Assembly (NCBI RefSeq): GCF_050485565.1
Contig: NZ_JBJHBQ010000008.1
Coordinates: 62,001 to 126,000, forward strand
Length of the DNA stretch: 64,000 nt
Reading direction: 5' to 3'
Source of the DNA: Glycocaulis sp050485565
GTDB lineage: Bacteria; Pseudomonadota; Alphaproteobacteria; Caulobacterales; Maricaulaceae
The position numbers and the translations under genes are program-made. Numbering within the stretch: position 1 is the stretch's first letter; each line of letters begins with the position of its first letter. The notes beneath the pieces were generated by a model. That model made no database searches. It had not been told where the DNA came from and saw nothing but the letters and a program-made list of their open reading frames with translations. Below, in pieces: positions 41,741 through 50,639 of the stretch.

Positions 41741-44700
41741 TCAGGACGGCCCCTGATCTGCGCCCGCCTCGAAGCGGCGCGCAAACCCTGCCAGAAACGC
41801 ATCCATCGTTCCCCGGCTGGCGAGGCTGGAGACCAGCTCTGTCAGCCGCCGGTCGCCTGGTGCGGGCAATTCCGTCGTGACGAGGCTGAAGCCCCCGCGA
41901 TGGCGGGTCGTGGCCATGGCCTCGCCATAGCGCGCCTCGATCCGTTCCAGTGATCCGCTATCGCCTACAAGCGCATAGGCAATCGCGGCGCGCATGACAT
42001 CACGCGATTCGGTGTCGGTCAGCGGTCCATCCTCGCGCCAGCGCGCGCCCAGCACCGCTTCCAGCCCGCGCGCGGCACCGGCCCAGTCGCGCTGCTCCCA
42101 GGCGATATCAGCGCGCAGGCGGCGCGCAGGGGCGCTGTCATCATCCCCGATCATTTCAAGCGCATGGTCGGCCCGGCCAATCCCGGCCATGGCGCGCGCT
42201 TCCAGCAGGCGGCGCTCTGTAACCAGCGCAGGTGACAGTCCGGTCACGCGGGTCGCGCGCAAGGTGCGCAGCGCCTCCTCATGGCGGCGGCCCATCAAAT
42301 AGATGACGGCCAGATCCGAGGCGATGGCGGCGCGCGCCTGCGCGGGCATGGAGCGGTTATCGACCTGATGCTGGAGAAGCTGCGCGGCCGGATCGAGCAG
42401 GTCCACCGCCACCAGACGTTCGGCCACCCGGCGCACCATCCGGTCGCCGTCCGCGCCTTGCGGGGTGAGCGACGCATACTCGTTGAAGAGCGACAGGGCT
42501 TCCAGCGGCGACATGCGCGCGGCTTCATCGTCCAGAAACAGCCTGCGGAACAGGGCGTCCATGTCCGAGGCGATGCGCCGCGCCGCGGCGCTGCCCGGCT
42601 GGCGCAGACGCGCCTGGCTCATCACTTCGAGCGCCTCGCCATAGCGGCCTGCTTCGGCGTAGAGCGCGCCAAGCTGGCGGGCTGCTTCCAGCTCGGTATC
42701 ATCGCCGCGCCAGCGCAAGGCGGTGCTGGCCAGCATGTCGGCGGCCTGTGTCGGCGCTATGCGTTCTTCTGCCAGCTCCAGACGCACCTGGTTGAGCAGG
42801 GACACCGCCTGAATAGGCAGCCACGGGTCTTCAGCCAGAGCCGCGAAACGCCTGATCGCCTCGTCATTACGCCCTGACAGCGCCGCCACACGCGCGGCGG
42901 CAAACTCGGCCTCGGCACGCGCCTGCGGATCATCCAGCTCAGCATCGATGCCATCAAGCAGACGCAAGGCCGTGCCGATATCGCCGGTCTCGGCTGCGGC
43001 GCGGGCATGGGCTGCCTGGATACGCGCGCGCCAGAGCGGATCAAGGAAGAAGCCCGTACCTTCAGCGGCGTCGAACCGGCGGCGCGCCTCGGGCCAGTCA
43101 GACCGGCGTGCGGCTATCAGCCCGCGCCAGGGCTGCACGGCCGGGTCTTCATTGAGGGCGGAGCCGGACAGAAACACTTCGGCACGCGGCAGGCGGCCCA
43201 TCATCAGCATGGCGATGCCGTTTATGACCCGCAGCTCCACACTGTCGGCCAGCTCGCTATCGGCCTGCGCTGCCAGCCGCGCCGCGCCCAGGGCTTCCGG
43301 TGCCAGCTCCCACGCCAGATAGAAGCGGGCCAGATTGAGCAGTTCGTTCGGCTCCCCGCCAGAGGCACGATACAGGGCGCGCGTCAGACCGCTCTGATAG
43401 TCTTCGTTCCCCCGCCAGGCCGCCAGATCGGTAAAGGCGGGCGAGGTGGGCATCACCGCATCAGCCATTGATGCCGGCCCGCCAGAGCGCGACAGGGCCA
43501 TGCCGCCCGGCCGGGACAGCTGCGCACCGCCATCCAGCAGGGCCAGCTCCAGATCGTCCGCCAGCGGCTGCACCGCAACGCCGTGCACCGATGGCAATAT
43601 ATGCGCCTCCACCATGCGGTAGGGCAGAAGAACACCGCTCTTGGCGCCGTCAGCGGTCAACACCAGAAGGCTGTCGCCCATCACGGGATCATCAATCCTG
43701 ACGGCGGAGCGCGCACCCTCCTGACCGATGCGCAGGCGGGCCGGCTGGCCGGGCGGCGTCACGCGCATCAGCACGACCGGGCGTGAGGGCTGGTCGATAT
43801 TGTCGCGAAGGCCAACCGTCCATGTGGCACCGGCCGCAACAGGATCAGGCAGGGTGGCTTCGGGCGCTTCGATACGCAGCGCGGTGTAATCCTCTCCGGC
43901 CACGACCTGAAACCCGCGCATATGGCGGCGCGGGGCGTCAGACAGCTCCGATACATCCAGCTCGGCGCGCGCATCGAACACCAGCCACACGGCTTCGGGG
44001 CGGCGGAAAACGGCCAGCCCCGGCAGGTGCGCCCACTCAAAGTGCAAAAGCGCATCATTGCCGCTGCGCGTCAGGCGCACGCGCACAATACCGTTTTCCG
44101 GCACCGGGTCGGGACGGATTTCCGCCACGGCAACGGGTTCCGGCTCTGGCGCTTGCGGCTCGCCGGCGGGCGGCGTCTCCGGCTCAAGCCCGCCCAGCGC
44201 GGCCAGCATGGCTTCAGGCGACACATGCCCTTCAGGCAGCACATCCAGCACAATGCGGCGGCCATCCTCATCATCCCACGCGCGCGCCGAGGCACCCTCG
44301 TCGAGGCGCAGCGAGATCGTCAGACCGCTATCCTCATTGGCACCGCGCAGCTGCTCGATCAGGCGGGGCGGGCTGGCAGAAAGCTGGCGCAGATCAGCCT
44401 CGCCCGGCGCATCGAAACGCAGGACTGCCCGGCCATTACCGGTTTCCAGCGCATAGCCGGTGCGCGACGGCCACATAAATTCGATCCGGGTATATTCCGC
44501 CGCCTCGCCGGTGCGCACGGCAACATTGGCAGGCGGGGGCGGGACATTGGCAGCCGCGGCGCGCTCGGCAGCGGCTTGCGCCTCGGCACGGGCGTTACGC
44601 TCGAACTGCGACACGATGGGCGCAGGCGCGGACGCGCCGGGCGGTGTCAGATCAATGGCGATGACATTATGCGAGACGCTGACATGCGGCTCGGCCTCAC

Positions 44701-45064
44701 GGTTCAGCGCAAGGCGCAAGGTGCGGCCATCCTCGTCGAGACGCGCCATCGCTGCCAGTCCGCCAGTCTGGGCCGGAATAGACGGAGCATCGAAATAGAC
44801 AGGCTGTGAAAAGCGCGCGACCAGCACCGCGCCAGCGGCAATTTCTGCCTCCGCCGACAGATCGCCGCCCATGGATTCAGGATAGGTGATGACCAGACGC
44901 GTGCTGGCGGGTGTGCGCTCCACGCCAACGCTGCCCGTCACCTGCGCCCACGCGCCCTGGGTCAGCCCCGCAAGGAGCAACGCCACCGCAAGGATGGCGG
45001 GTCTAGCTGTCCCGGCCGGCAAGGCGGGCCTCCACCTCGGTCTGGGTTTCAGGCGGATTGGCAC
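41741..45064 (-). CDS. Large secreted AMIN-like/TPR protein of the motor operon
   Basis: 1107 aa, no confident family. A basic N-region and signal peptide (about 20-40, ending GAWAQ) precede an AMIN-like beta domain (about 42-145), a Pro/Ala/Glu linker with further beta-rich modules up to about 540, and helical TPR-like repeats from about 560 to 1090 (AALGAARLAAQADSELADSV, HARAAAETGDIGTALRLLDG, QLGALYAEAGRYGEALEVMS). GTG start at 45064 overlaps motE by 62 nt, so it is coupled to the motility operon. Likely a periplasmic or pole-associated motility factor. Confidence 0.75.
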   Translation of the reverse strand: MPIRLKPRPRWRPALPAGTARPAILAVALLLAGLTQGAWAQVTGSVGVERTPASTRLVITYPESMGGDLSAEAEIAAGAVLVARFSQPVYFDAPSIPAQTGGLAAMARLDEDGRTLRLALNREAEPHVSVSHNVIAIDLTPPGASAPAPIVSQFERNARAEAQAAAERAAAANVPPPPANVAVRTGEAAEYTRIEFMWPSRTGYALETGNGRAVLRFDAPGEADLRQLSASPPRLIEQLRGANEDSGLTISLRLDEGASARAWDDEDGRRIVLDVLPEGHVSPEAMLAALGGLEPETPPAGEPQAPEPEPVAVAEIRPDPVPENGIVRVRLTRSGNDALLHFEWAHLPGLAVFRRPEAVWLVFDARAELDVSELSDAPRRHMRGFQVVAGEDYTALRIEAPEATLPDPVAAGATWTVGLRDNIDQPSRPVVLMRVTPPGQPARLRIGQEGARSAVRIDDPVMGDSLLVLTADGAKSGVLLPYRMVEAHILPSVHGVAVQPLADDLELALLDGGAQLSRPGGMALSRSGGPASMADAVMPTSPAFTDLAAWRGNEDYQSGLTRALYRASGGEPNELLNLARFYLAWELAPEALGAARLAAQADSELADSVELRVINGIAMLMMGRLPRAEVFLSGSALNEDPAVQPWRGLIAARRSDWPEARRRFDAAEGTGFFLDPLWRARIQAAHARAAAETGDIGTALRLLDGIDAELDDPQARAEAEFAAARVAALSGRNDEAIRRFAALAEDPWLPIQAVSLLNQVRLELAEERIAPTQAADMLASTALRWRGDDTELEAARQLGALYAEAGRYGEALEVMSQARLRQPGSAAARRIASDMDALFRRLFLDDEAARMSPLEALSLFNEYASLTPQGADGDRMVRRVAERLVAVDLLDPAAQLLQHQVDNRSMPAQARAAIASDLAVIYLMGRRHEEALRTLRATRVTGLSPALVTERRLLEARAMAGIGRADHALEMIGDDDSAPARRLRADIAWEQRDWAGAARGLEAVLGARWREDGPLTDTESRDVMRAAIAYALVGDSGSLERIEARYGEAMATTRHRGGFSLVTTELPAPGDRRLTELVSSLASRGTMDAFLAGFARRFEAGADQGPS

Positions 45065-45686
45065 GCGAGCGCAGCCGCAAGGTCAGCTCCGCCGCGAAGC
45101 CGGGGTCCATCTCCGCCAGGATTGCCGCATAGCGCCGCGCCTGATCGCGCTGCAGGGATTCAGCCAGCAGGACCAGCGTGTCCTCATCCATGCGCGACAT
45201 GATTGCGGCCGCGTTCTCCGGCTCCAGCTGGGCATAGACCGAAACGATCTCGCCAACGCGGCGCTCGCGCTCGGTTTCCAGCGTGCCCAGAAGCGTTTCC
45301 AGACTGGTCTCCAGCGCTTCCATACGCGCGATGCGCGCCTCGATGCGCTGCTCGGCGACCTCCAGCAGGGCCTCGCGCGTATCGAGCTCTTCCTCGCGCA
45401 TATCCAGTTCCACGCGCCGGTTCTCCACCAGCTCGCACAGCTGGAACTGGGAGCGCGTCACGTTGAACTCGTCGGGTTCAGGTTCAAACACAGGCGCAGG
45501 CGTGACCGCTGGCGGCGCAGCCTCAGCCTGGACGGCTGGCTCCGCGCGCGGGGCAAGCACTTGCGGCTCGTCTGCGCCTTGCGTGTTCATCAGTGCCACG
45601 GCGCTGTCAGCCAGCGACACCGATTTCAGCGCGAACATCGCAGCCAGCAATATCGCAATCACGGCAAGGGGACGAAGGCCGGGCAT
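45003..45686 (-). CDS. motE: MotE-family protein
   Basis: 227 aa. One N-terminal membrane/signal helix (AVIAILLAAMFALKSV), a Pro/Ala-rich linker, a long coiled coil (about 80-150) and a MgtE-N-like C-terminal domain (ELEPENAAAIMSRMDEDTLV onward). The layout matches alphaproteobacterial MotE, a periplasmic chaperone for MotC in Sinorhizobium. ATG 45686 preferred over the TTG at 45692. Lies after DUF6468 and overlaps the next gene. Confidence 0.8.
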   Translation of the reverse strand: MPGLRPLAVIAILLAAMFALKSVSLADSAVALMNTQGADEPQVLAPRAEPAVQAEAAPPAVTPAPVFEPEPDEFNVTRSQFQLCELVENRRVELDMREEELDTREALLEVAEQRIEARIARMEALETSLETLLGTLETERERRVGEIVSVYAQLEPENAAAIMSRMDEDTLVLLAESLQRDQARRYAAILAEMDPGFAAELTLRLRSRANPPETQTEVEARLAGRDS

Positions 45687-45700
45687 GAGCAAAGACCTTT

Positions 45701-46093
45701 CTAGCGCAACGTCTTGAGGTGTTCGCGCTCACGCGGCTCTGCCGTGCGTTCACGGGGCAGCTCACTGGCCGCCTGCGGGCGGCGGGCACGCTCAAAACGG
45801 TCAAGACGAGTTTCGCCTGCACTGGTCAGAAGACGCAGCTCATCGGCCAGAGCGCGCGCCTCCCGTGTGCGGTGCTCCAGCACCTCGCCGGTCTCTTTCG
45901 AGGCCCGGTCCAGTGCGGCGAGGCCAGCGCGCGCGCGGTCCACCGCATCATTGAGCGCAGATACCGTCTCTTTGAGCCCGTCCTGCCCGTCGCGCAGGGC
46001 TTTGAGCCGCCGGTCGACGCGCCAGCACATCACCGCAGCGCCTACCAGAAGGACACCGATCAGGGCTTCAAACAGGAAGGCGGCCATACTCAT
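45701..46093 (-). CDS. DUF6468 bitopic coiled-coil protein
   Basis: 130 aa. N-terminal membrane helix (FLFEALIGVLLVGAAVMCWR, about 6-25), then a coiled coil (LKALRDGQDGLKETVSALND) and a charged tail rich in Arg/Glu/Pro. Start overlaps the fliM stop (ATGA). Bitopic flagellar-operon proteins of this position occur in Caulobacter and have been linked to flagellum positioning; whether this is that protein needs a direct comparison. Confidence 0.78.
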   Translation of the reverse strand: MSMAAFLFEALIGVLLVGAAVMCWRVDRRLKALRDGQDGLKETVSALNDAVDRARAGLAALDRASKETGEVLEHRTREARALADELRLLTSAGETRLDRFERARRPQAASELPRERTAEPREREHLKTLR

Positions 46094-47238
46094 GAGAACC
46101 TCGTCAGGGTGCGCCGCGCGGCGGGTGTCAGCGGCGAATCAAGGCGCACAGCCACGTTATGGGCCAGGCGGCCCATGCGCCCGCGCGTCAGCGGAATGGT
46201 GCCGCAGCGCAGCTCAACGGCGCTATCGGGTCCGGCATCAAGCATAATCGTGTCGCCGACCTGAAGTTTCATGATCTCGCCAAGGGGCCGCTGCAATTCG
46301 TCAACGACGGCGTGAACCTCCATCTGCGTGGACCACAGCTCGGTTGCGAGGTGGCTTTCCCAGATATTGTCCCGTCCGAACTTCTCCCCCATGAATTGCT
46401 GGAGGAGCATTTTGCGGATGGGTTCAAGCGTCGCATAGGGAAGAAGAAGCTCGATTCGCCCGCCGCGGTCCTCCATATCGATGCGCAGCTTGACGAGAAT
46501 GGCTGCATTGGCCGGCCGGGCGATGGCGGCAAAGCGCGGATTGGTCTCCACCCGGTCGAGGGTGAAGTCCACTTCGGTCAGCGGCGCAAACGCCTGCTTG
46601 GCGTCGGCCAGCACCACTTCGATCATTCGCTGGACCAGCGTGCGCTCAATGGTCGTGTAGGGCCGCCCCTCGATACGCATGGCGCTGGTGCCGCGACGCC
46701 CGCCCAGAAGCACGTCCACCACCGAGTAGATCAGGTTGGAATCGACCGTGAGCAGGCCGTAATTGTCCAGTTGCTGCGCGCGGAACACCGACAGGATGGC
46801 GGGCAGCGGGATGGAGTTGAGATAGTCGCCAAACCGGATGGAGGAGATATTGTCGAGGCTCACCTCCACGTTGTCGGAGGTGAAATTGCGCAAAGATGTC
46901 GTCATCAGCCGCACAAGGCGGTCAAAGACGATTTCCAGCATGGGCAGGCGCTCATAGGAGACGAGCGCGGAATTGATGATAGCGCGGATGCCCGAGCGCT
47001 CGGCCCCGTCCTCGTCCGACACCGAGAAGCCCAGAAGGCTGTCGATCTCGTCCTGGTTGAGGATACGCTCAGGGCCTTGCGCACCCTGCTGGGGCAGGAA
47101 GGTCTCGCCATCGGCACCGACCATGGCCTCCCATTCAGACGCAAGCGCATCCGAACCGGCAGCATCAAAGTCGGGCTGCTCGGCGCTGGCGGCCGCTTCC
47201 CATTCAGCGGCCAAGGCTTCCTGATCTACATCACTCAT
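46090..47238 (-). CDS. fliM: Flagellar switch protein FliM
   Basis: 382 aa. C-ring rotor component. The CheY-P binding segment (ILNQDEIDSLLGF) lies at residues 59-71, later than in most FliM, because of an N-terminal extension bearing two copies of an EALAAEWEA-type motif (7-15 and 30-38). The middle FliM domain includes GSFLR-like QFMGEKFGRDNIWESHLATE, and the C-terminal SpoA domain includes LKLQVGDTIMLD-like MKLQVGDTIMLDAG (about 320-333). Fully typical length; start at 47238. Confidence 0.95.
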   Translation of the reverse strand: MSDVDQEALAAEWEAAASAEQPDFDAAGSDALASEWEAMVGADGETFLPQQGAQGPERILNQDEIDSLLGFSVSDEDGAERSGIRAIINSALVSYERLPMLEIVFDRLVRLMTTSLRNFTSDNVEVSLDNISSIRFGDYLNSIPLPAILSVFRAQQLDNYGLLTVDSNLIYSVVDVLLGGRRGTSAMRIEGRPYTTIERTLVQRMIEVVLADAKQAFAPLTEVDFTLDRVETNPRFAAIARPANAAILVKLRIDMEDRGGRIELLLPYATLEPIRKMLLQQFMGEKFGRDNIWESHLATELWSTQMEVHAVVDELQRPLGEIMKLQVGDTIMLDAGPDSAVELRCGTIPLTRGRMGRLAHNVAVRLDSPLTPAARRTLTRFS

Positions 47239-47279
47239 CGCGCAATCCGGTCTTTATCTCTTCGTGTGAACGGGCTGTA

Positions 47280-47825
47280 TCAGGTCTGGGTTATCAGGAT
47301 TTCGGTCAGCAGGACGCGGTCCACCTGGGCAGGCGCAATCGCCAGATTGGTCCGGCGCAGCAATTCCAGACGCAGGCGGTGCTGGCCGGCAGACCCGGCA
47401 ATATCGTCAGGGGTCAGCTCGCGCAGGAAGCCCTGATACTGGTCGAGAATGCGCTGCATCCCCGCCTGCAGGGCCAGCTCCACCGCCGGATCAGTGAACT
47501 CGAAACTCACTTTCAGCGTCAGGATCGGCCGCGTATTGCCCGAGCCGGAAATCTGCACGACCAGCGGCTGCTCGATTTCAAAGCTGTGCACGTCCGGCCT
47601 GATATCAGCCATCTCGGCCTCATCCTCGCCATCCAGCGCCTCGTCCTCATCGCCGCCGCCAAACAGGAAGAGCCCGCCTGCCACCAGCGCCAGAATGAGG
47701 ATGATGGCCGGCAGGCCGATGAACAGCGCCAGTTTCTTGATATCAAGCTTTGATTTGCCTTCGCCTTCGCCCTCGGCATTTTCGCCGTCGGCCAGGTCTT
47801 CGTTTTCGTCGTTTTCTTCGGCCAT
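47280..47825 (-). CDS. fliL: Flagellar basal body-associated protein FliL
   Basis: 181 aa. Short acidic N-terminus (EENDENEDLADGENAEGEGE), one membrane helix (LALFIGLPAIILILALVAGG, about 33-52), then the FliL periplasmic SPFH-like domain with FEIEQPLVVQISGSGNTRPI and RTNLAIAPAQVDRVLLTEIL. Stabilises stators at the motor. ATG 47825 chosen over an in-frame ATG at 47864. First gene of fliL-fliM-DUF6468-motE. Confidence 0.93.
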   Translation of the reverse strand: MAEENDENEDLADGENAEGEGEGKSKLDIKKLALFIGLPAIILILALVAGGLFLFGGGDEDEALDGEDEAEMADIRPDVHSFEIEQPLVVQISGSGNTRPILTLKVSFEFTDPAVELALQAGMQRILDQYQGFLRELTPDDIAGSAGQHRLRLELLRRTNLAIAPAQVDRVLLTEILITQT

Positions 47826-48012
47826 GATGATCCCGCCAGATCGCACTGATTCACGCTTCATCAAGGATTAGGGGGCGTCCCGGTTAACGATCCGTTGGGA
47901 AAGTCTCCCGATAGGCAGTTTTTTCCGCATTGAACTGCATTGCCTGCCGGGCTTGGCGGGCCTTGCCGCACGCCCCTCAATGTAACCCATTGTAATTAAT
48001 TGAAATTAACCA

Positions 48013-48027
48013 TGGCACGGCCCTTGC
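48013..48027 (+). promoter_or_regulatory. Sigma-54 promoter of flgF operon
   Basis: TGGCACGGCCCTTGC: invariant GG at 48014-48015 and GC at 48026-48027, matching TGGCACG-N4-TTGC exactly. Expected start site about 48039, 60 bp before flgF. A TTAA-N6-TTAA pair at 47996-48009 lies just upstream and may be a CtrA-like modulator. Confidence 0.9.
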
Positions 48028-48101
48028 GATGACCCGGCCAGCGCGACTGGCAAAAGTCCGGTCGTACGCGGCACACGGCCAGAAAGGGCGAGGACGGCGC
48101 G

Positions 48102-48839
48102 ATGGACAACATGATGATGATAGGTCTGAGCCAGCAGCAGGTGCTGCGCCGGGCTATGGACATCACTGCCAACAATATCGCGAACGTTTCGACGGCCGGG
48201 TTCAAGGCCGAGCAATTGCTGGTCGAAGCGGAACCCTATACCCGCGCCCGCGCCGAAGATGGCCCTGCCCGCCTGAACTATGTCGCCGAGTGGGGCATGG
48301 GCCGCGATTTCAGCCAGGGCTCGCTGGAGCAGACCGGGCGGTCGCTGGACGTTGCCATCACCGGCGATGGCTTCTTCACGATTGATACCCCGCAAGGAGA
48401 GCGCTTTACCCGCGATGGCCGGTTCTCCATGGATGCCGCTGGCACCCTCACTTCGGCCAATGGCTCGCCCGTGCTGGGCGAAGGCGGCGCACCCATCACC
48501 ATCGACCCGGAAGCCGGGCCTGTCACGATCCTTGCCAATGGCGAGGTCAGCCAGGACGGGCTTGTCGCGGGCCGCATCGCCATTACCCGGTTTGAGGATA
48601 ATGGCCTGCTCTCCAAGATTGGCGACAATCTCTACACCGCCCCTGAGGACGCGCCGCGCGAACTGGTGTTCGAACCGGCCATCCGGCAGGGGTTTGTCGA
48701 AAGCTCCAACGTGCGCCCCATCATGGAGATCACCTCCATGATGGAAGTGTCGCGCGCCTACACATCCGTTACCCGCATGCTCCAGCAGGCCGACGAGCTC
48801 AGCCGCAAGGCCATCGAGCGTCTTGGCCGGCCCGGCTAG
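48102..48839 (+). CDS. flgF: Flagellar proximal rod protein FlgF
   Basis: 245 aa. Axial N-terminus MMMIGLSQQQVLRRAMDITA then NNIANVSTAGFKAEQLL (about 4-40), D1-type LDVAITGDGFFTIDTPQGER and FTRDGRFSMDAAGTL, and C-terminal MEVSRAYTSVTRMLQQADEL. First gene of flgF-flgG-flgA-flgH. Confidence 0.97.
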   Translation: MDNMMMIGLSQQQVLRRAMDITANNIANVSTAGFKAEQLLVEAEPYTRARAEDGPARLNYVAEWGMGRDFSQGSLEQTGRSLDVAITGDGFFTIDTPQGERFTRDGRFSMDAAGTLTSANGSPVLGEGGAPITIDPEAGPVTILANGEVSQDGLVAGRIAITRFEDNGLLSKIGDNLYTAPEDAPRELVFEPAIRQGFVESSNVRPIMEITSMMEVSRAYTSVTRMLQQADELSRKAIERLGRPG

Positions 48840-48866
48840 TGAATTACTGACAAGGAAACCCAACTG

Positions 48867-49652
48867 ATGCGCGCACTGTCTACCGCCGCCACCGGAATGG
48901 AAGCCCAGCAGCTCAATGTCGAGGTGATCGCCCACAACCTCGCCAACATGAACACGACCGCCTTCAAGCGGCAGCGCGCCGAGTTTCAGGATCTGCTCTA
49001 CCAGAATATGGGCCAGGTCGGGGCCGCCAGCTCTGACGCAGGCACCATCGTGCCGACCGGCCTGCAGATCGGTCTGGGTGTGCAGGCTGGCTCGGTCTAC
49101 CGCATCACCGAGCAGGGCAGCCTCTCCCAGACCGGCAATGAGCTGGATCTGGCGATTTCAGGGCGCGGCTATTTCCGCATCGAGCTGCCCAATGGCGGCG
49201 AAGCCTATACCCGCTCAGGCAGCTTCTCGCGCAGTCCGGAAGGCCAGCTTGTCACCTCTGACGGCTATCTGGTCATGCCGGGCATCGCGATTCCCGAAGA
49301 GGCGCGCCGGGTGGACGTCAATCAGCAGGGCCAGGTCCAGGTGATGATGGACGGCGATGCCGAGCCTCAAATCCTCGGCCAGCTGGAGCTTATCACCTTT
49401 GCCAACGAGGCCGGCCTTGAGGCGGCAGGCGACAATCTTTACCTCGAAACCGCCGCCTCCGGCGCGGCCAATGTCGGCGTACCCGGCCAGCCGGGCTTCG
49501 GCATCATCCGGCAGGGTTTCGTGGAAACCTCCAATGTCGACGCCGTCACCGAAATCACCGCGCTGATCCGCGCCCAGCGGGCCTACGAGATGAATGCCCG
49601 CGTCATCAGCGCCGCCGACGAAATGCTCGCCGCTTCTGCAAACCTCCGCTAG
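48867..49652 (+). CDS. flgG: Flagellar distal rod protein FlgG
   Basis: 261 aa. MRALSTAATGMEAQQLNVEV then IAHNLANMNTTAFKRQRAEF (about 1-40), GLGVQAGSVYRITEQGSLSQ, SGRGYFRIELPNGGEAYTR, and the C-terminal ALIRAQRAYEMNARVISAAD (about 232-251). Full length; 27 bp after flgF. Confidence 0.98.
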   Translation: MRALSTAATGMEAQQLNVEVIAHNLANMNTTAFKRQRAEFQDLLYQNMGQVGAASSDAGTIVPTGLQIGLGVQAGSVYRITEQGSLSQTGNELDLAISGRGYFRIELPNGGEAYTRSGSFSRSPEGQLVTSDGYLVMPGIAIPEEARRVDVNQQGQVQVMMDGDAEPQILGQLELITFANEAGLEAAGDNLYLETAASGAANVGVPGQPGFGIIRQGFVETSNVDAVTEITALIRAQRAYEMNARVISAADEMLAASANLR

Positions 49653-49681
49653 CCCACACCTGCAAGGCAAGGATAGCCGCC

Positions 49682-50620
49682 ATGATGCGCATGCTCACCG
49701 CCGCCCTGATCCTCGCGATCCTCGGCACCGCCTATGCCGACGCCCAGCAGAACGTGCTTTTGCGCGAGCGGGTGGTGGTCGAGGGGGCCGTCGTCACGCT
49801 GGGCGATCTGTTCGAAGGGGTCGAGGGCGAGGCGGCGCAGGTCACGCTGGCACGCGCGCCGCAGCCCGGCGCACGCACCTTCCTGGACCCGGCCTGGGTC
49901 AGCCGTCAGGCCAGCCGCAACGGGCTGGAATGGGCGAACGCCACCGGTATTGAACGCGTTGCCGTGCAGCGCGCCTCGCAAAGCCTGTCGGCGGGCGATA
50001 TTGCCGAGCTGATTGCCGCGCACATGTACCGGGAGACCGGACGCAGCCATGAAGTCACCCTGTCCAACCGCATGGTGTCCATCCACGCGCCGATCGATGC
50101 CGCCGCAGCGCCAGAGATTGTCCGTCTGGAGCTGGATGGCCGCACCGGGCCGTTCCGCGCCGAAATCCGCAGCCATGAGGGCGGCGATCCTGTCACCGTG
50201 ACGGGCCGCGCCGACCCGGTGCTGGACGTGCCGGTACTCGCCCGGCCGCTGGCGCGCGGCGAGGTGATCGAGGCAGGCGATATCGAATGGGTGCGCATGC
50301 GCTCTGACCGTATCCGCGCCGACGCCGTCACCAGCGAACGCGCCCTTGTCGGTCAGGAAGCGCGCCGCGCCCTGCGGGCCGGTGAAGCCCTGCGCAGCTA
50401 TGATTTGCGCGAACCTGCTGCCATCACGCGCGGCGAAACGGTGGCGCTGGTCTTCCAGTCCGGCCCGCTGACGCTGACCGCGCGCGCACGCGCTCTTGAA
50501 AATGCCGCGCTCGGACAGACCGCGCGCTTTGTGAACCTGCAATCGAACCGCACCATTGAAGGTGTGGTCGAAGGGCCGGGACGCGTCCGCGTGACGGGTG
50601 CCTCCGGCCATATCTTCTAG
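49682..50620 (+). CDS. flgA: Flagella basal body P-ring assembly protein FlgA
   Basis: 312 aa. Signal peptide (about 1-20, ending AYADA), a divergent N-terminal part, then the SAF-like/FlgA C-terminal domain: VLDVPVLARPLARGEVIEAG (about 180-199), ALVGQEARRALRAGEALRSY and SNRTIEGVVEGPGRVRV. Periplasmic chaperone for FlgI P-ring assembly. Confidence 0.94.
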   Translation: MMRMLTAALILAILGTAYADAQQNVLLRERVVVEGAVVTLGDLFEGVEGEAAQVTLARAPQPGARTFLDPAWVSRQASRNGLEWANATGIERVAVQRASQSLSAGDIAELIAAHMYRETGRSHEVTLSNRMVSIHAPIDAAAAPEIVRLELDGRTGPFRAEIRSHEGGDPVTVTGRADPVLDVPVLARPLARGEVIEAGDIEWVRMRSDRIRADAVTSERALVGQEARRALRAGEALRSYDLREPAAITRGETVALVFQSGPLTLTARARALENAALGQTARFVNLQSNRTIEGVVEGPGRVRVTGASGHIF

Positions 50621-50639
50621 CCGTCAGGAGACGATCACC

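Noticed and set aside
47881..47900. CtrA-like TTAACGATCCGTT before fliL
   Set aside because: Only one TTAA half is intact; not enough to annotate a site.
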